Of a stretch of 9,132 nt of DNA, positions 1-6,090 are shown piece by piece (the stretch's first letter is position 1; each line of letters starts with the position of its first letter). A program made the position numbers and the translations under genes. The notes beneath the pieces were generated by a model. That model searched no databases, was not told where the DNA came from, and saw only the letters and a program-made list of their open reading frames with translations. Origin of the DNA: CALVUJ01 sp045119835 (GTDB taxonomy: Bacteria; Bacillota_I; Bacilli_A; RFN20; DUOF01); contig JBGVED010000024.1 of NCBI GenBank assembly GCA_045119835.1, positions 1 to 9,132 of the forward strand, read 5' to 3'.

Positions 1-258
1 AATTTCAAAAATAAAAATACAGCAATTTTAACTTATGTGGGTTCTGTTACATTACAAGGAACCTTAGCAATTTGTTTAGCAATGTATTATTTTGATATTA
101 AAATGATTTTATTGGGTATTGGGTTATTTTTATTTATGATATCTGATTATTTCTTAATGGTTTATAAATTTAAGTTTCATAAAAATTGGATTTTAAGAAG
201 TAATAGTGCTTGCTATTTTATTGGGTTATTATTAGTTGCTTTAAGTTTTATGTATTAG
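1..258 (+). CDS. Lysoplasmalogenase-like (YhhN family) membrane protein, 5'-truncated by the window edge
   Basis: The reading frame is open from base 1 to the TAG at 256-258, giving the last 85 residues. A GTG at 37 could be taken as a start, but in-frame codons continue upstream without a stop, so this is a partial gene. The residues are strongly hydrophobic, with about three membrane segments. The pattern G-x-x-L-F-x-x-S-D-x-x-L followed by a closing segment Y-F-I-G-L-L-L-V-A-L-S resembles the C-terminal half of the YhhN/TMEM86 family. Characterised members hydrolyse the vinyl-ether bond of lysoplasmalogens in the membrane. The stop codon overlaps the ribosome binding site of the next gene, a lipid kinase, so the two are probably co-transcribed. 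The family call is by eye on a fragment; another small polytopic membrane protein is possible. Confidence 0.6.
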   Translation, partial: NFKNKNTAILTYVGSVTLQGTLAICLAMYYFDIKMILLGIGLFLFMISDYFLMVYKFKFHKNWILRSNSACYFIGLLLVALSFMY

Positions 259-268
259 GAGGTAAAAT

Positions 269-1171
269 ATGAAGTATGTATTTATTGTTAATCCGCATTC
301 AGGAAAAAGTGAATTAAAAGAAGAATTATTTGAACAATTAGAAAAGTATAAAGATAAATTAGAATACGAAATAAAGAGTTTTGAAAACAGAGAAAAAACT
401 ATTGAATTCATAAAGGATTATTGTGATAAAAATGCTGAAGATACATTGTTTATTGCAGTTGGAGGAGATGGTACTTTAAATTGTGTTGTTAATGGAGTAA
501 TTGGCTATAAAAATGCTCTTGTAACTTGCTACCCATGTGGAAGTGGTAATGACTTTGTAAAATATTATGGAGGAAAAGAAAAATTCTTGAATTTAGATAA
601 TTTAATAAGTGGAATTGAAAGAAAGATAGACGTTATGAAGATAAATGATTTGTATTCTATTAATGTAACTAATTTTGGCTTTGAAGCCTCTGTTTGTGAT
701 GTTGCTAATAAAGTTAGAAGAAAGAAATTAATAGGAGGTAAACATTCTTACACAACAGGAATAATAGTATCTATTTTTAGATCAATGAAAACTAAATGTA
801 AAATAATTGCGGATGATGAGGTTCTAGTAGATAACAAACTATTACTAGGAGGAATAGCAAATGGTAAATATGTTGGAGGAGCCTACAAGTGCTCTCCATA
901 TTCAAACAATGAGGATGGATTGCTAGAAGTTCATATAATAAAACCAATTTCTATTTTTAAGTTTGCTTCTTTAATAAATACTTATAAAGAAGGAAAACAT
1001 CTAGATAATCCAAAACTTAAAAATATTATAAAATATAAACAAGCAAAAAAAGTTATTATTGAAACAAATGAAAACTTTAAAATATGTTTAGATGGAGAAA
1101 TATATACAGGTAAACATTTTGCAATAGAAAATTTAAGACAAGAAATAAGATTTATAAAACCTAAAGAATAA
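269..1171 (+). CDS. Diacylglycerol kinase family lipid kinase (DagK/YegS/BmrU type)
   Basis: This 300-residue protein has the usual length for the soluble DagK-like lipid kinases, which phosphorylate diacylglycerol or related lipids with ATP at the inner membrane face. The N-terminal domain shows N-P-H-S-G-K at residues 8-13, the nucleotide-binding G-G-D-G-T at 65-69 and P-C-G-S-G-N-D-F at 89-96. The C-terminal domain carries N-x-G-F-E-A near 134-140, N-G-K-Y-V-G-G at 198-204, N-E-D-G-L-L-E-V near 214-221 and a D-G-E at 275-277 expected near the active site. The ATG at 269 follows AGGAGGT (257-263) with a 6-base gap. The site overlaps the stop of the preceding YhhN-like gene, suggesting translational coupling. 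The exact lipid substrate cannot be told from sequence. No signal peptide is visible. Confidence 0.93.
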   Translation: MKYVFIVNPHSGKSELKEELFEQLEKYKDKLEYEIKSFENREKTIEFIKDYCDKNAEDTLFIAVGGDGTLNCVVNGVIGYKNALVTCYPCGSGNDFVKYYGGKEKFLNLDNLISGIERKIDVMKINDLYSINVTNFGFEASVCDVANKVRRKKLIGGKHSYTTGIIVSIFRSMKTKCKIIADDEVLVDNKLLLGGIANGKYVGGAYKCSPYSNNEDGLLEVHIIKPISIFKFASLINTYKEGKHLDNPKLKNIIKYKQAKKVIIETNENFKICLDGEIYTGKHFAIENLRQEIRFIKPKE

Positions 1172-1199
1172 AAAAAAGTATTTTTCATATACTAATAGT

Positions 1200-1664
1200 A
1201 TGAAAAAAGAAAATATTATAAATTATGTATTAGGTATTTCAGCTGTTTTACTAGTTGCATTATTAGGATGGGTGTTTGTAGATCTTGGAATGGATTGGTT
1301 TAGTAGTTTACAAAGACCAAGTGAGTGGATACCAAATTGGTTTATCCCGGTTGCATGGACAATTATTTATTCAACGTTTATTCTTTATATTATTCATCTT
1401 ATTAGAAAAGAAAAGGATAACAAAAGAGTAGTTGTCTTACTGATTGTAAATGGAGTATTAAATGTTCTTTGGTGTTTAATATGCTTTGCATTAAATAGTT
1501 TGTTAGGGGGGCAAATAGTAATTATTTTAAACTTAATTGCAAGTGTGTTATTGCTTAAAGAAATCTGTAAAAGTAGTGAATTGTACAGTTATATTCTAAC
1601 AATATATCCAATTTGGTTAAGTATTGCTACGTGTTTAAATTTAGCAATTTGGATATTAAATTAA
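1200..1664 (+). CDS. tspO: TspO/MBR family protein (tryptophan-rich sensory protein)
   Basis: The 154-residue product has five predicted membrane helices (about 8-28, 46-68, 77-98, 104-120, 130-152), matching TspO/peripheral benzodiazepine receptor homologues, which bind porphyrins and other hydrophobic ligands. Seen directly: the loop motif R-P-S-E-W-I-P-N-W-F-I-P-V-A-W-T at 39-54, the N-x-x-x-N-x-x-W helix at 84-91, and the C-terminal Y-P-x-W-L-S-x-A-T-x-L-N-L-A-I-W-x-L-N at 136-154. The ATG at 1200 gives the normal family length, with a short charged N-terminus. No Shine-Dalgarno site precedes it; the bases before are A/T only apart from TATACT at 1188-1193. It lies 28 bases after the lipid kinase gene, in the same direction, and is followed by a GC hairpin terminator. 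Its physiological ligand here is unknown. Confidence 0.9.
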   Translation: MKKENIINYVLGISAVLLVALLGWVFVDLGMDWFSSLQRPSEWIPNWFIPVAWTIIYSTFILYIIHLIRKEKDNKRVVVLLIVNGVLNVLWCLICFALNSLLGGQIVIILNLIASVLLLKEICKSSELYSYILTIYPIWLSIATCLNLAIWILN

Positions 1665-1666
1665 TT

Positions 1667-1685
1667 GGCCATATGGCCTTTTTTT
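1667..1685 (+). terminator. Short GC hairpin terminator after tspO
   Basis: GGCC-ATAT-GGCC (1667-1678) is followed directly by a run of seven T (1679-1685), two bases after the tspO stop codon. The stem is only four G/C pairs, so the hairpin is weak but correctly placed to end the three-gene transcript. Confidence 0.6.
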
Positions 1686-1840
1686 ATTAAAAGTGAAGAT
1701 ATTAATAAATATTATCAAAATAAATGGTAGAATAAGATTGAAATAAAGTTAAAATCATTAAAAGTACAAAGAGCTTAATATAAATACAGATATTACAATT
1801 TTGGAAGTTACTTTTAATGGAGTAGAGTAGGAGTGATTAA

Positions 1841-2416
1841 ATGAAGATACCTTTGAGGTTTCAAATTACTGAATTTGATTGTGGAACTGTATGTTTACAA
1901 AATGCTATTAGTTTTTTGTTTGAAAGAGAAAATATACCGGCAGAACTTATTAAATCTATTTCCTTATATACATTAGATTGTTATGATAAAAATGGTAAAA
2001 TTGGGCAAGGCGGTACTAGTGTTGAAGCCATGAATATGCTATGTAGGTGGATAAACGATTATTGCAATAAATATGATTTTGGAATAAATTGTATCCACCT
2101 AGAAAAACAACAAGTTGATTTAGAAACGATAAGAAACTGTATTAGAAAAAAAGGATGTGTTTTACTTAGGACATATTTAGAGGGAGATCATTATGCCTTA
2201 ATTACAGATGTTGATGATGAATATATTTATATATGGGATTCCTATTATTTAAGTGAAAATTATTATGGTAAAGAAAAAGATATAATAATTGAATTGAATG
2301 AACCATTTAAATATAATAGAAAAGTTAAGATTGATAGATTTGATTCTCTCATCAAAAAAGATTTTTCATTAGGTCCATATGAAAAAAGGGAATGTGTATT
2401 ATTCTATAAACAATAA
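1841..2416 (+). CDS. Stand-alone C39-like (papain-fold) cysteine protease family protein
   Basis: The 191-residue protein begins with a C39-type active-site signature: Q8-x5-C14 inside F-Q-I-T-E-F-D-C-G-T-V-C-L. This matches the oxyanion Gln and catalytic Cys spacing of bacteriocin-processing C39 peptidases. The candidate His is H117 in G-D-H-Y-A-L-I, and the candidate Asp is D133 in I-W-D-S-Y. The His-Asp spacing of 16 is as in ComA/LagD-type C39 domains, while the Cys-His spacing is longer by roughly 20 residues because of an insert containing G-Q-G-G-T-S at 55-60. There is no signal peptide, membrane segment or ABC transporter domain, so it should be cytosolic. The ATG follows AGGAG (1829-1833) with a 7-base gap, and tandem TAA TAG stops end it. 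No substrate precursor or transporter gene is adjacent. I believe similar stand-alone proteins occur in Clostridia; their function is not known to me. Confidence 0.75.
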   Translation: MKIPLRFQITEFDCGTVCLQNAISFLFERENIPAELIKSISLYTLDCYDKNGKIGQGGTSVEAMNMLCRWINDYCNKYDFGINCIHLEKQQVDLETIRNCIRKKGCVLLRTYLEGDHYALITDVDDEYIYIWDSYYLSENYYGKEKDIIIELNEPFKYNRKVKIDRFDSLIKKDFSLGPYEKRECVLFYKQ

Positions 2417-2467
2417 TAGACGATGTATTATAATGTTAAATTTGAACTAATATTATAAAAGTATTCG

Positions 2468-2481
2468 ATTGTTCGAACAAT
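2468..2481. repeat. 14-bp perfect palindrome between convergent genes
   Basis: ATTGTTCGAACAAT is fully self-complementary. It lies 52 bases past the stop of the C39-like gene and 76 bases before the bidirectional terminator. As RNA it would form a 5-bp stem with a TCGA loop, and no T-run follows, so it is not itself an obvious terminator. It could be an operator for a dimeric regulator or a transcript-end hairpin. Confidence 0.55.
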
Positions 2482-2556
2482 TCATAATAAAAATTTTATA
2501 AAATGATTCCTATTCTAAATAAATTTTTTGACAAATAAAAAATAAAAAAAAGAAAA

Positions 2557-2598
2557 AGAGATCCGCATCTAATGATGATGAATCTCTAATTTTTTTTA
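2557..2598. terminator. Bidirectional terminator between the C39-like gene and the slipin gene
   Basis: Arms AGAGAT (2557-2562) and ATCTCT (2582-2587) enclose an inner CATC/GATG pairing. The A-rich stretch before and T-rich stretch after give a U-tract for transcripts of either strand. It ends the minus-strand slipin transcript just past its stop codon and can also stop read-through from 1841-2416. Confidence 0.75.
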
Positions 2599-3366
2599 AT
2601 TTTTATCCTTTAACTTTGAAATTAAAGGTTCAAATTTGTTTCCTTCAAATGCCCTTAATATTTCTATTGGTAATGCAAATATTATTGTATTTGATTGATC
2701 TGAAGAAACATCGTTTATTGTAGATAATGTTCTAAGGTGTAAAGCTCCAGGAGCACTTGATAGTGTCGTTGCAGCTTCAGCTAAATTTTTACTTGCTTCT
2801 AATTCTCCTTGAGCCTTAGTAATAACAGCAGATTTTTCTCTTTCTGCCTCAGCTACTTTGGCCATAACTCTTTTCATTTCTTCAGGAAGAGAAACATCTT
2901 TTAATTCAACATTTTCTATTTTAACTCCCCAAACATCAGTAGCTTTATCTACTATTGAGCAGATGCTTGCAGATATACTATCTCTTTCAGTTAATAACTC
3001 ATCCAAAGTAACGCTACCAACAATATTTCTCATAGTAGTTTGTGCTAATTGCGAAACGGCATATGAATATCTTTCTACAGATAGTATCGCTTTTTTTGCA
3101 TCAAATATATTGTAATAAATAACGGCATTAATTTTTATTGACACATTATCCTTCGTAATTGTATCTTGTTCTGGAACATCAATAACTTTAACTCTAATAT
3201 CTATTTTTTTATAAGATTGGAATATTGGAAGTACTATATGCCAACCTGGTTCTAATGTTTTACTATATTTACCTCTAGTAAATTTAATTCCTTTTTCATA
3301 TTCATCTATTTGTCTTATAGACGCAAGTAAAATAATAACAATACCAACAATAATCAATATAATCAT
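2596..3366 (-). CDS. Slipin (stomatin-like SPFH/Band 7 family membrane protein)
   Basis: The 256-residue protein opens with one hydrophobic membrane anchor (residues 1-17) followed by an SPFH/Band 7 domain. Family features seen: E-K-G-I-K-F-T-R-G-K-Y at 24-34, L-E-P-G-W-H-I-V-L-P at 38-47, D-V-P-E-Q-D-T-I-T-K-D-N-V at 63-75, and the segment around 112-128 (M-R-N-I-V-G ... L-D-E-L-L-T-E-R). An Ala/Glu-rich helix at about 165-200 should form a coiled coil for oligomerisation. The C-terminal L-R-T-L-S-T-I-N-D-V-S-S and I-I-F-A-L-P-I-E-I-L-R match slipins closely. Prokaryotic slipins are often paired with an NfeD partner, but none is next to this one. AGGAGG (3379-3374) sits 7 bases before the ATG. 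It lies 78 bases downstream of adenosine deaminase and has a candidate extended -10 in that gap. Confidence 0.92.
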   Translation of the reverse strand: MIILIIVGIVIILLASIRQIDEYEKGIKFTRGKYSKTLEPGWHIVLPIFQSYKKIDIRVKVIDVPEQDTITKDNVSIKINAVIYYNIFDAKKAILSVERYSYAVSQLAQTTMRNIVGSVTLDELLTERDSISASICSIVDKATDVWGVKIENVELKDVSLPEEMKRVMAKVAEAEREKSAVITKAQGELEASKNLAEAATTLSSAPGALHLRTLSTINDVSSDQSNTIIFALPIEILRAFEGNKFEPLISKLKDKN

Positions 3367-3400
3367 TTCTTATCCTCCTAAATCTCAACTATACAATAAA

Positions 3401-3409
3401 ATTTTAACA
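3401..3409 (-). promoter_or_regulatory. Candidate extended -10 promoter for the slipin gene
   Basis: On the minus strand TGTTAAAAT reads from 3409 to 3401, an extended -10 (TGn plus TAAAAT), about 22 bases before the AGGAGG. The -35 position (TAGATT) is poor. The same nonamer precedes two other genes in the window. Confidence 0.4.
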
Positions 3410-3444
3410 ATTAAATTTTTAAAAATCTATATAATTTGCAATTA

Positions 3445-4410
3445 TTATTTTAATTTTTCTAATAATTTTTTTAATTCTTTTTCTGATATAAAAGCGTGGT
3501 TTATTGCTACAAGATTAATTTTTTTGAAATCCTCTACCGAAAAGTCGAAGGTTTTATACAATTTTTCATATTCTTCATTTAAGGTTATGTTCGAGACGGT
3601 TTTATTATCTGTATTTATATTTAATGGAATATTCATATCATATAATTTTTTTATTGGATGTGATTGATAGTTTTTGATTGAATTAGTTTGAACATTGCTT
3701 GTTGGGCATATTTCTAGTAATATATTTTTTTCTTTAATTAAATTAATAACATTTTCATCTTCAATACAGTGTATTCCATGTCCAATTCTTTTCGCTCCAA
3801 GTTCAATTGCTGTTTTTATTTCATTAGCTTGACCTGCTTCGCCAGCGTGTATTGTAAAAGGAATTCCTTTTTTTGCTGCTATTTGGAAAAATTTAGCGAA
3901 ATCTTTTGTTGGATATTTTGCTTCATCACCTGCTAAATCAATAGCGCATACCCCTTTATTTAAATATTTTTTTGCGGTAATTATTGTTTCTAAATTATTG
4001 ACTTCATCCATACCTCTTATTAAACAAAGAATAAGATTTGTTTTAACTTTTTGTGATTTTAATCCTTTTAAAACAGCTTTAATAATTTCATCAAAAGATA
4101 AACCTTGCTTTGTATGAAACATAGGAGCAAATCTAATTTCGGCATAAACAACATTTTCTTTTTCAAGATAATGGACTAAATCTTTGGCTACTAAAGTTAG
4201 ATTTTTCTTTGTTTGCATAAGACTTAAAGGAAAAGAAAACTTGGTTAAATATTCAGAGAGATTTTCACATTTGTTACTAGCCACCATCTTTTCTTTTAAT
4301 TCACCTGGATTTAAATTAGAAAGTTTTTCTGCGCTTTCAAAAGATAAGGAACCATCAAGATGAAGATGGAGTTCTACTTTTTTAAGTTTTTTAATATTTT
4401 CTGAATTCAT
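3445..4410 (-). CDS. add: Adenosine deaminase
   Basis: The 321-residue enzyme converts adenosine (and often deoxyadenosine) to inosine and ammonia in cytosolic purine salvage. Metal and catalytic residues are all visible: H15 and H17 in H-L-H-L-D-G, H188 and E191 in I-H-A-G-E-A, H211 in G-H-G-I-H-C, and D268 in N-T-D-N. The family-typical C-P-T-S-N-V occurs at 235-240. The residue after the zinc-binding Asp is Asn (TDN) where animal enzymes have Asp (TDD); I recall this variant in bacterial members, so activity is still expected. The ATG is preceded by AAAGGAG (4426-4420) nine bases away. The gene is divergent from the MATE transporter and leads into the slipin gene. The weak hairpin overlapping its stop (3431-3445) is not a convincing terminator, so some read-through into slipin is likely. 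Confidence 0.95.
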   Translation of the reverse strand: MNSENIKKLKKVELHLHLDGSLSFESAEKLSNLNPGELKEKMVASNKCENLSEYLTKFSFPLSLMQTKKNLTLVAKDLVHYLEKENVVYAEIRFAPMFHTKQGLSFDEIIKAVLKGLKSQKVKTNLILCLIRGMDEVNNLETIITAKKYLNKGVCAIDLAGDEAKYPTKDFAKFFQIAAKKGIPFTIHAGEAGQANEIKTAIELGAKRIGHGIHCIEDENVINLIKEKNILLEICPTSNVQTNSIKNYQSHPIKKLYDMNIPLNINTDNKTVSNITLNEEYEKLYKTFDFSVEDFKKINLVAINHAFISEKELKKLLEKLK

Positions 4411-4473
4411 TTTATTTTTCTCCTTTCAAAATATTTATAAAGTTTTTTTCATAACTTTGTGTTTCCTATAAGC

Positions 4474-4482
4474 ATTTTAGCA
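4474..4482 (-). promoter_or_regulatory. Candidate extended -10 promoter for add
   Basis: Read on the minus strand, 4482 to 4474 is TGCTAAAAT, an extended -10 element about 50 bases upstream of the add ribosome binding site. The -35 hexamer is weak. Confidence 0.35.
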
Positions 4483-4517
4483 AAATAATTAAAATAAGAA
4501 CATATTTATGTAAAAAG

Positions 4518-4655
4518 TTAATAGGTGATTATAAAATTGAAATTTATGCAAATTCATTTATTGTCTACTCTCAACTTATAAAGCAGTACAAAAAAACAAT
4601 AAATAAATACATTATTGTTGAATTAAAGATTTAAGAGAGTATAATCTTTTTTGAT
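4518..4655 (+). promoter_or_regulatory. Possible attenuator leader of the MATE gene: 14-codon ORF plus two hairpins
   Basis: AATAGGTGATT (4520-4530) resembles the ribosome binding site used by the gene at 6091, sharing the 14-mer TTAATAGGTGATTA. A TTG at 4537 opens a short frame, MKFMQIHLLSTLNL, ending TAA at 4579-4581. Next comes an 8-bp stem AACAATAA/TTATTGTT (4595-4602 with 4612-4619). A second stem AAAGATT/AATCTTT (4625-4631 with 4643-4649) runs into TTTTTT-type sequence. ACTCTC (4567-4572) near the end of the short frame is complementary to GAGAGT (4635-4640) in the second loop. This layout is attenuation-like, but the stems are A/T rich and a promoter upstream of 4518 is not obvious. 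Confidence 0.3.
4618..4645 (+). promoter_or_regulatory. Candidate sigma-A-type promoter for the MATE gene
   Basis: TTGAAT (4618-4623), a 16-base spacer and a perfect TATAAT (4640-4645) lie 24 bases before the GTG start. If this is the promoter, transcription starts near 4652 and the upstream leader ORF would be irrelevant to this gene. Confidence 0.5.
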
Positions 4656-4669
4656 TGGTAGTGATTTAA

Positions 4670-6040
4670 GTGATTAGTAAGGAAATAGATTTAACACATG
4701 GAAATTTATTTAAAAAAATAATCTGGTTTGCAATTCCTGTAATGCTAAGTGGTATCTTACAATTATTGTTTAATGCCTGTGATTTAGTTGTGGTGGGAAA
4801 ATTTTCTGGTGATGATTCACTGGCAGCAGTTGGTGCTACAGGCGCTCTTACATCACTTATTGTAAATTTATTTATCGGTTTTTCTGTTGGGGCAAATGTT
4901 GCGGTGGCAAGATCAATTGGAAGGAAAAACAAAGAACGATGTCATGATGTTGTTCATACTGCAATGCTATTTAGTTTTATTATTGGTATATGTTTAACTA
5001 TTTTTGGAGTTTTAACCGCAAAATACTTGTTAATTAAGATGGATACCAATACTGAAATATTACAGAAAGCAACAACATATTTAAGAATATATTTTGCAGG
5101 TATGGTTTTTAATATGATATACAATTTTGGTGCATCAATTGTAAGAGCTACAGGAGAAACAAAAAAACCATTGTATTTTTTGGTAATCGCAGGAATAGCT
5201 AATGTTATTCTTAATTTGTTTTTTGTCATAGTTTTAAAAATGGATGTTGCAGGCGTAGCATTAGCTACAATAATTTCTCAAATGATTTCTGCTATATTAA
5301 TTGTGATTTATTTGTCTAAACAAGAAGGCTTTGTTCATTTTAATATAGAGGATTTAAAACTAGATAAGAGTTCACTTAATGAAATATTACTAGTAGGACT
5401 TCCTGCAGGAATTCAAAGTTCTTTATTTGCAATAAGTAATGTTTCAATACAAACTGCAGTAAATTCATTTAATTCTACCGCATTAGTAGCAGGAAATTCT
5501 GCCTCAAATAATATAGGTGGTTTTATTTATACATCTATGAATGCTTTTTATCAAGCTTGTATTACTTTTACTAGTCAAAATTTTGGGGCAAAAAATATGA
5601 AAAACTGCAAAAAAATTTTGTTGCATTGTCTTTTATTGGTAACAATTGTTGGAATTATAATTAGTGGTATAGCAGTTTTATTGGGCGAACAATTAATAGG
5701 TATGTATGCTAATGGGAAAGAAGCAATAAATTATGGATTATTAAGGCTCACAATAGTAGGAATGACATACTTTTTGTGTGGCATAGGTGATGTTTTTGTA
5801 GGAGGACTTAGGGGATTAGGTTATTCTGTTATACCAATGATTAGTTCAATAGTTGGAGTTTGCGGAATAAGAATAATTTGGATATATACAGCATTTAAAC
5901 AAACACACACGTTAGAAGTTTTATACACCGCATATCCTTTATCTTGGGGGATTACTGCGATAATCCACCTGATTTGTTATGTGATTGTATACAAAAAAAT
6001 AAGTAAAAAGATTACTATAATATCAACAAAGTCTATCTAA
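4670..6040 (+). CDS. MATE family multidrug efflux transporter
   Basis: The 456-residue polytopic membrane protein has about twelve hydrophobic helices in two homologous halves, as in MATE (NorM/DinF-type) cation-coupled exporters that expel drugs or metabolites. Seen directly: the N-terminal T-H-G-N-L-F-K-K-I-I-W-F-A-I-P-V-M-L segment; then L-F-N-A-C-D-L-V-V-V-G-K-F at about 33-45, with A-A-V-G-A-T-G-A at 52-59; S-I-V-R-A-T-G-E-T-K-K-P at about 159-170; and a second-half F-x-x-Q-N-F-G-A-K-N motif near 301-310. The start is GTG at 4670 because an in-frame TAA sits immediately upstream; the ribosome binding site GGTAGTGATT is imperfect. It is divergent from add and 50 bases upstream of the LRR-transglutaminase gene, with no terminator between. 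Substrate is unknown. Confidence 0.93.
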   Translation: MISKEIDLTHGNLFKKIIWFAIPVMLSGILQLLFNACDLVVVGKFSGDDSLAAVGATGALTSLIVNLFIGFSVGANVAVARSIGRKNKERCHDVVHTAMLFSFIIGICLTIFGVLTAKYLLIKMDTNTEILQKATTYLRIYFAGMVFNMIYNFGASIVRATGETKKPLYFLVIAGIANVILNLFFVIVLKMDVAGVALATIISQMISAILIVIYLSKQEGFVHFNIEDLKLDKSSLNEILLVGLPAGIQSSLFAISNVSIQTAVNSFNSTALVAGNSASNNIGGFIYTSMNAFYQACITFTSQNFGAKNMKNCKKILLHCLLLVTIVGIIISGIAVLLGEQLIGMYANGKEAINYGLLRLTIVGMTYFLCGIGDVFVGGLRGLGYSVIPMISSIVGVCGIRIIWIYTAFKQTHTLEVLYTAYPLSWGITAIIHLICYVIVYKKISKKITIISTKSI

Positions 6041-6067
6041 TGTTTTCTTTTTTATTAGAAATTGCTT

Positions 6068-6073
6068 TATAAT
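6068..6073 (+). promoter_or_regulatory. TATAAT box just before the LRR-transglutaminase gene
   Basis: A perfect TATAAT sits 17 bases before the ATG at 6091, and its -35 region (TTCTTT) is poor. Transcription from it would begin right at the ribosome binding site, so it may be only a secondary start for a gene otherwise co-transcribed with the MATE gene. Confidence 0.3.
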
Positions 6074-6090
6074 CTTAATAGGTGATTAAA

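Noticed and set aside
982..1188. Minus-strand 68-codon frame
   Set aside because: Antisense shadow of the lipid kinase gene, without its own start signals.
1738..1785. Promoter for the C39-like gene (TTGAAA with TAAAAT, or TATAAAT)
   Set aside because: No -35/-10 pair has acceptable spacing; the real promoter is not evident.
2858..3115. Plus-strand 85-codon frame
   Set aside because: Lies wholly inside the well-supported slipin gene on the opposite strand; no ribosome binding site.
3431..3445. Terminator after add (ATAATT-TGC-AATTAT)
   Set aside because: The stem is all A/T pairs and the T-run is displaced, so it is unlikely to terminate efficiently.
4666..5229. Two minus-strand frames of 88 and 91 codons
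   Set aside because: Antisense shadows of the MATE transporter gene.
6082..6090. GTG as the start of the LRR-transglutaminase protein
   Set aside because: The GTG is part of the ribosome binding site AGGTGA that serves the ATG at 6091.
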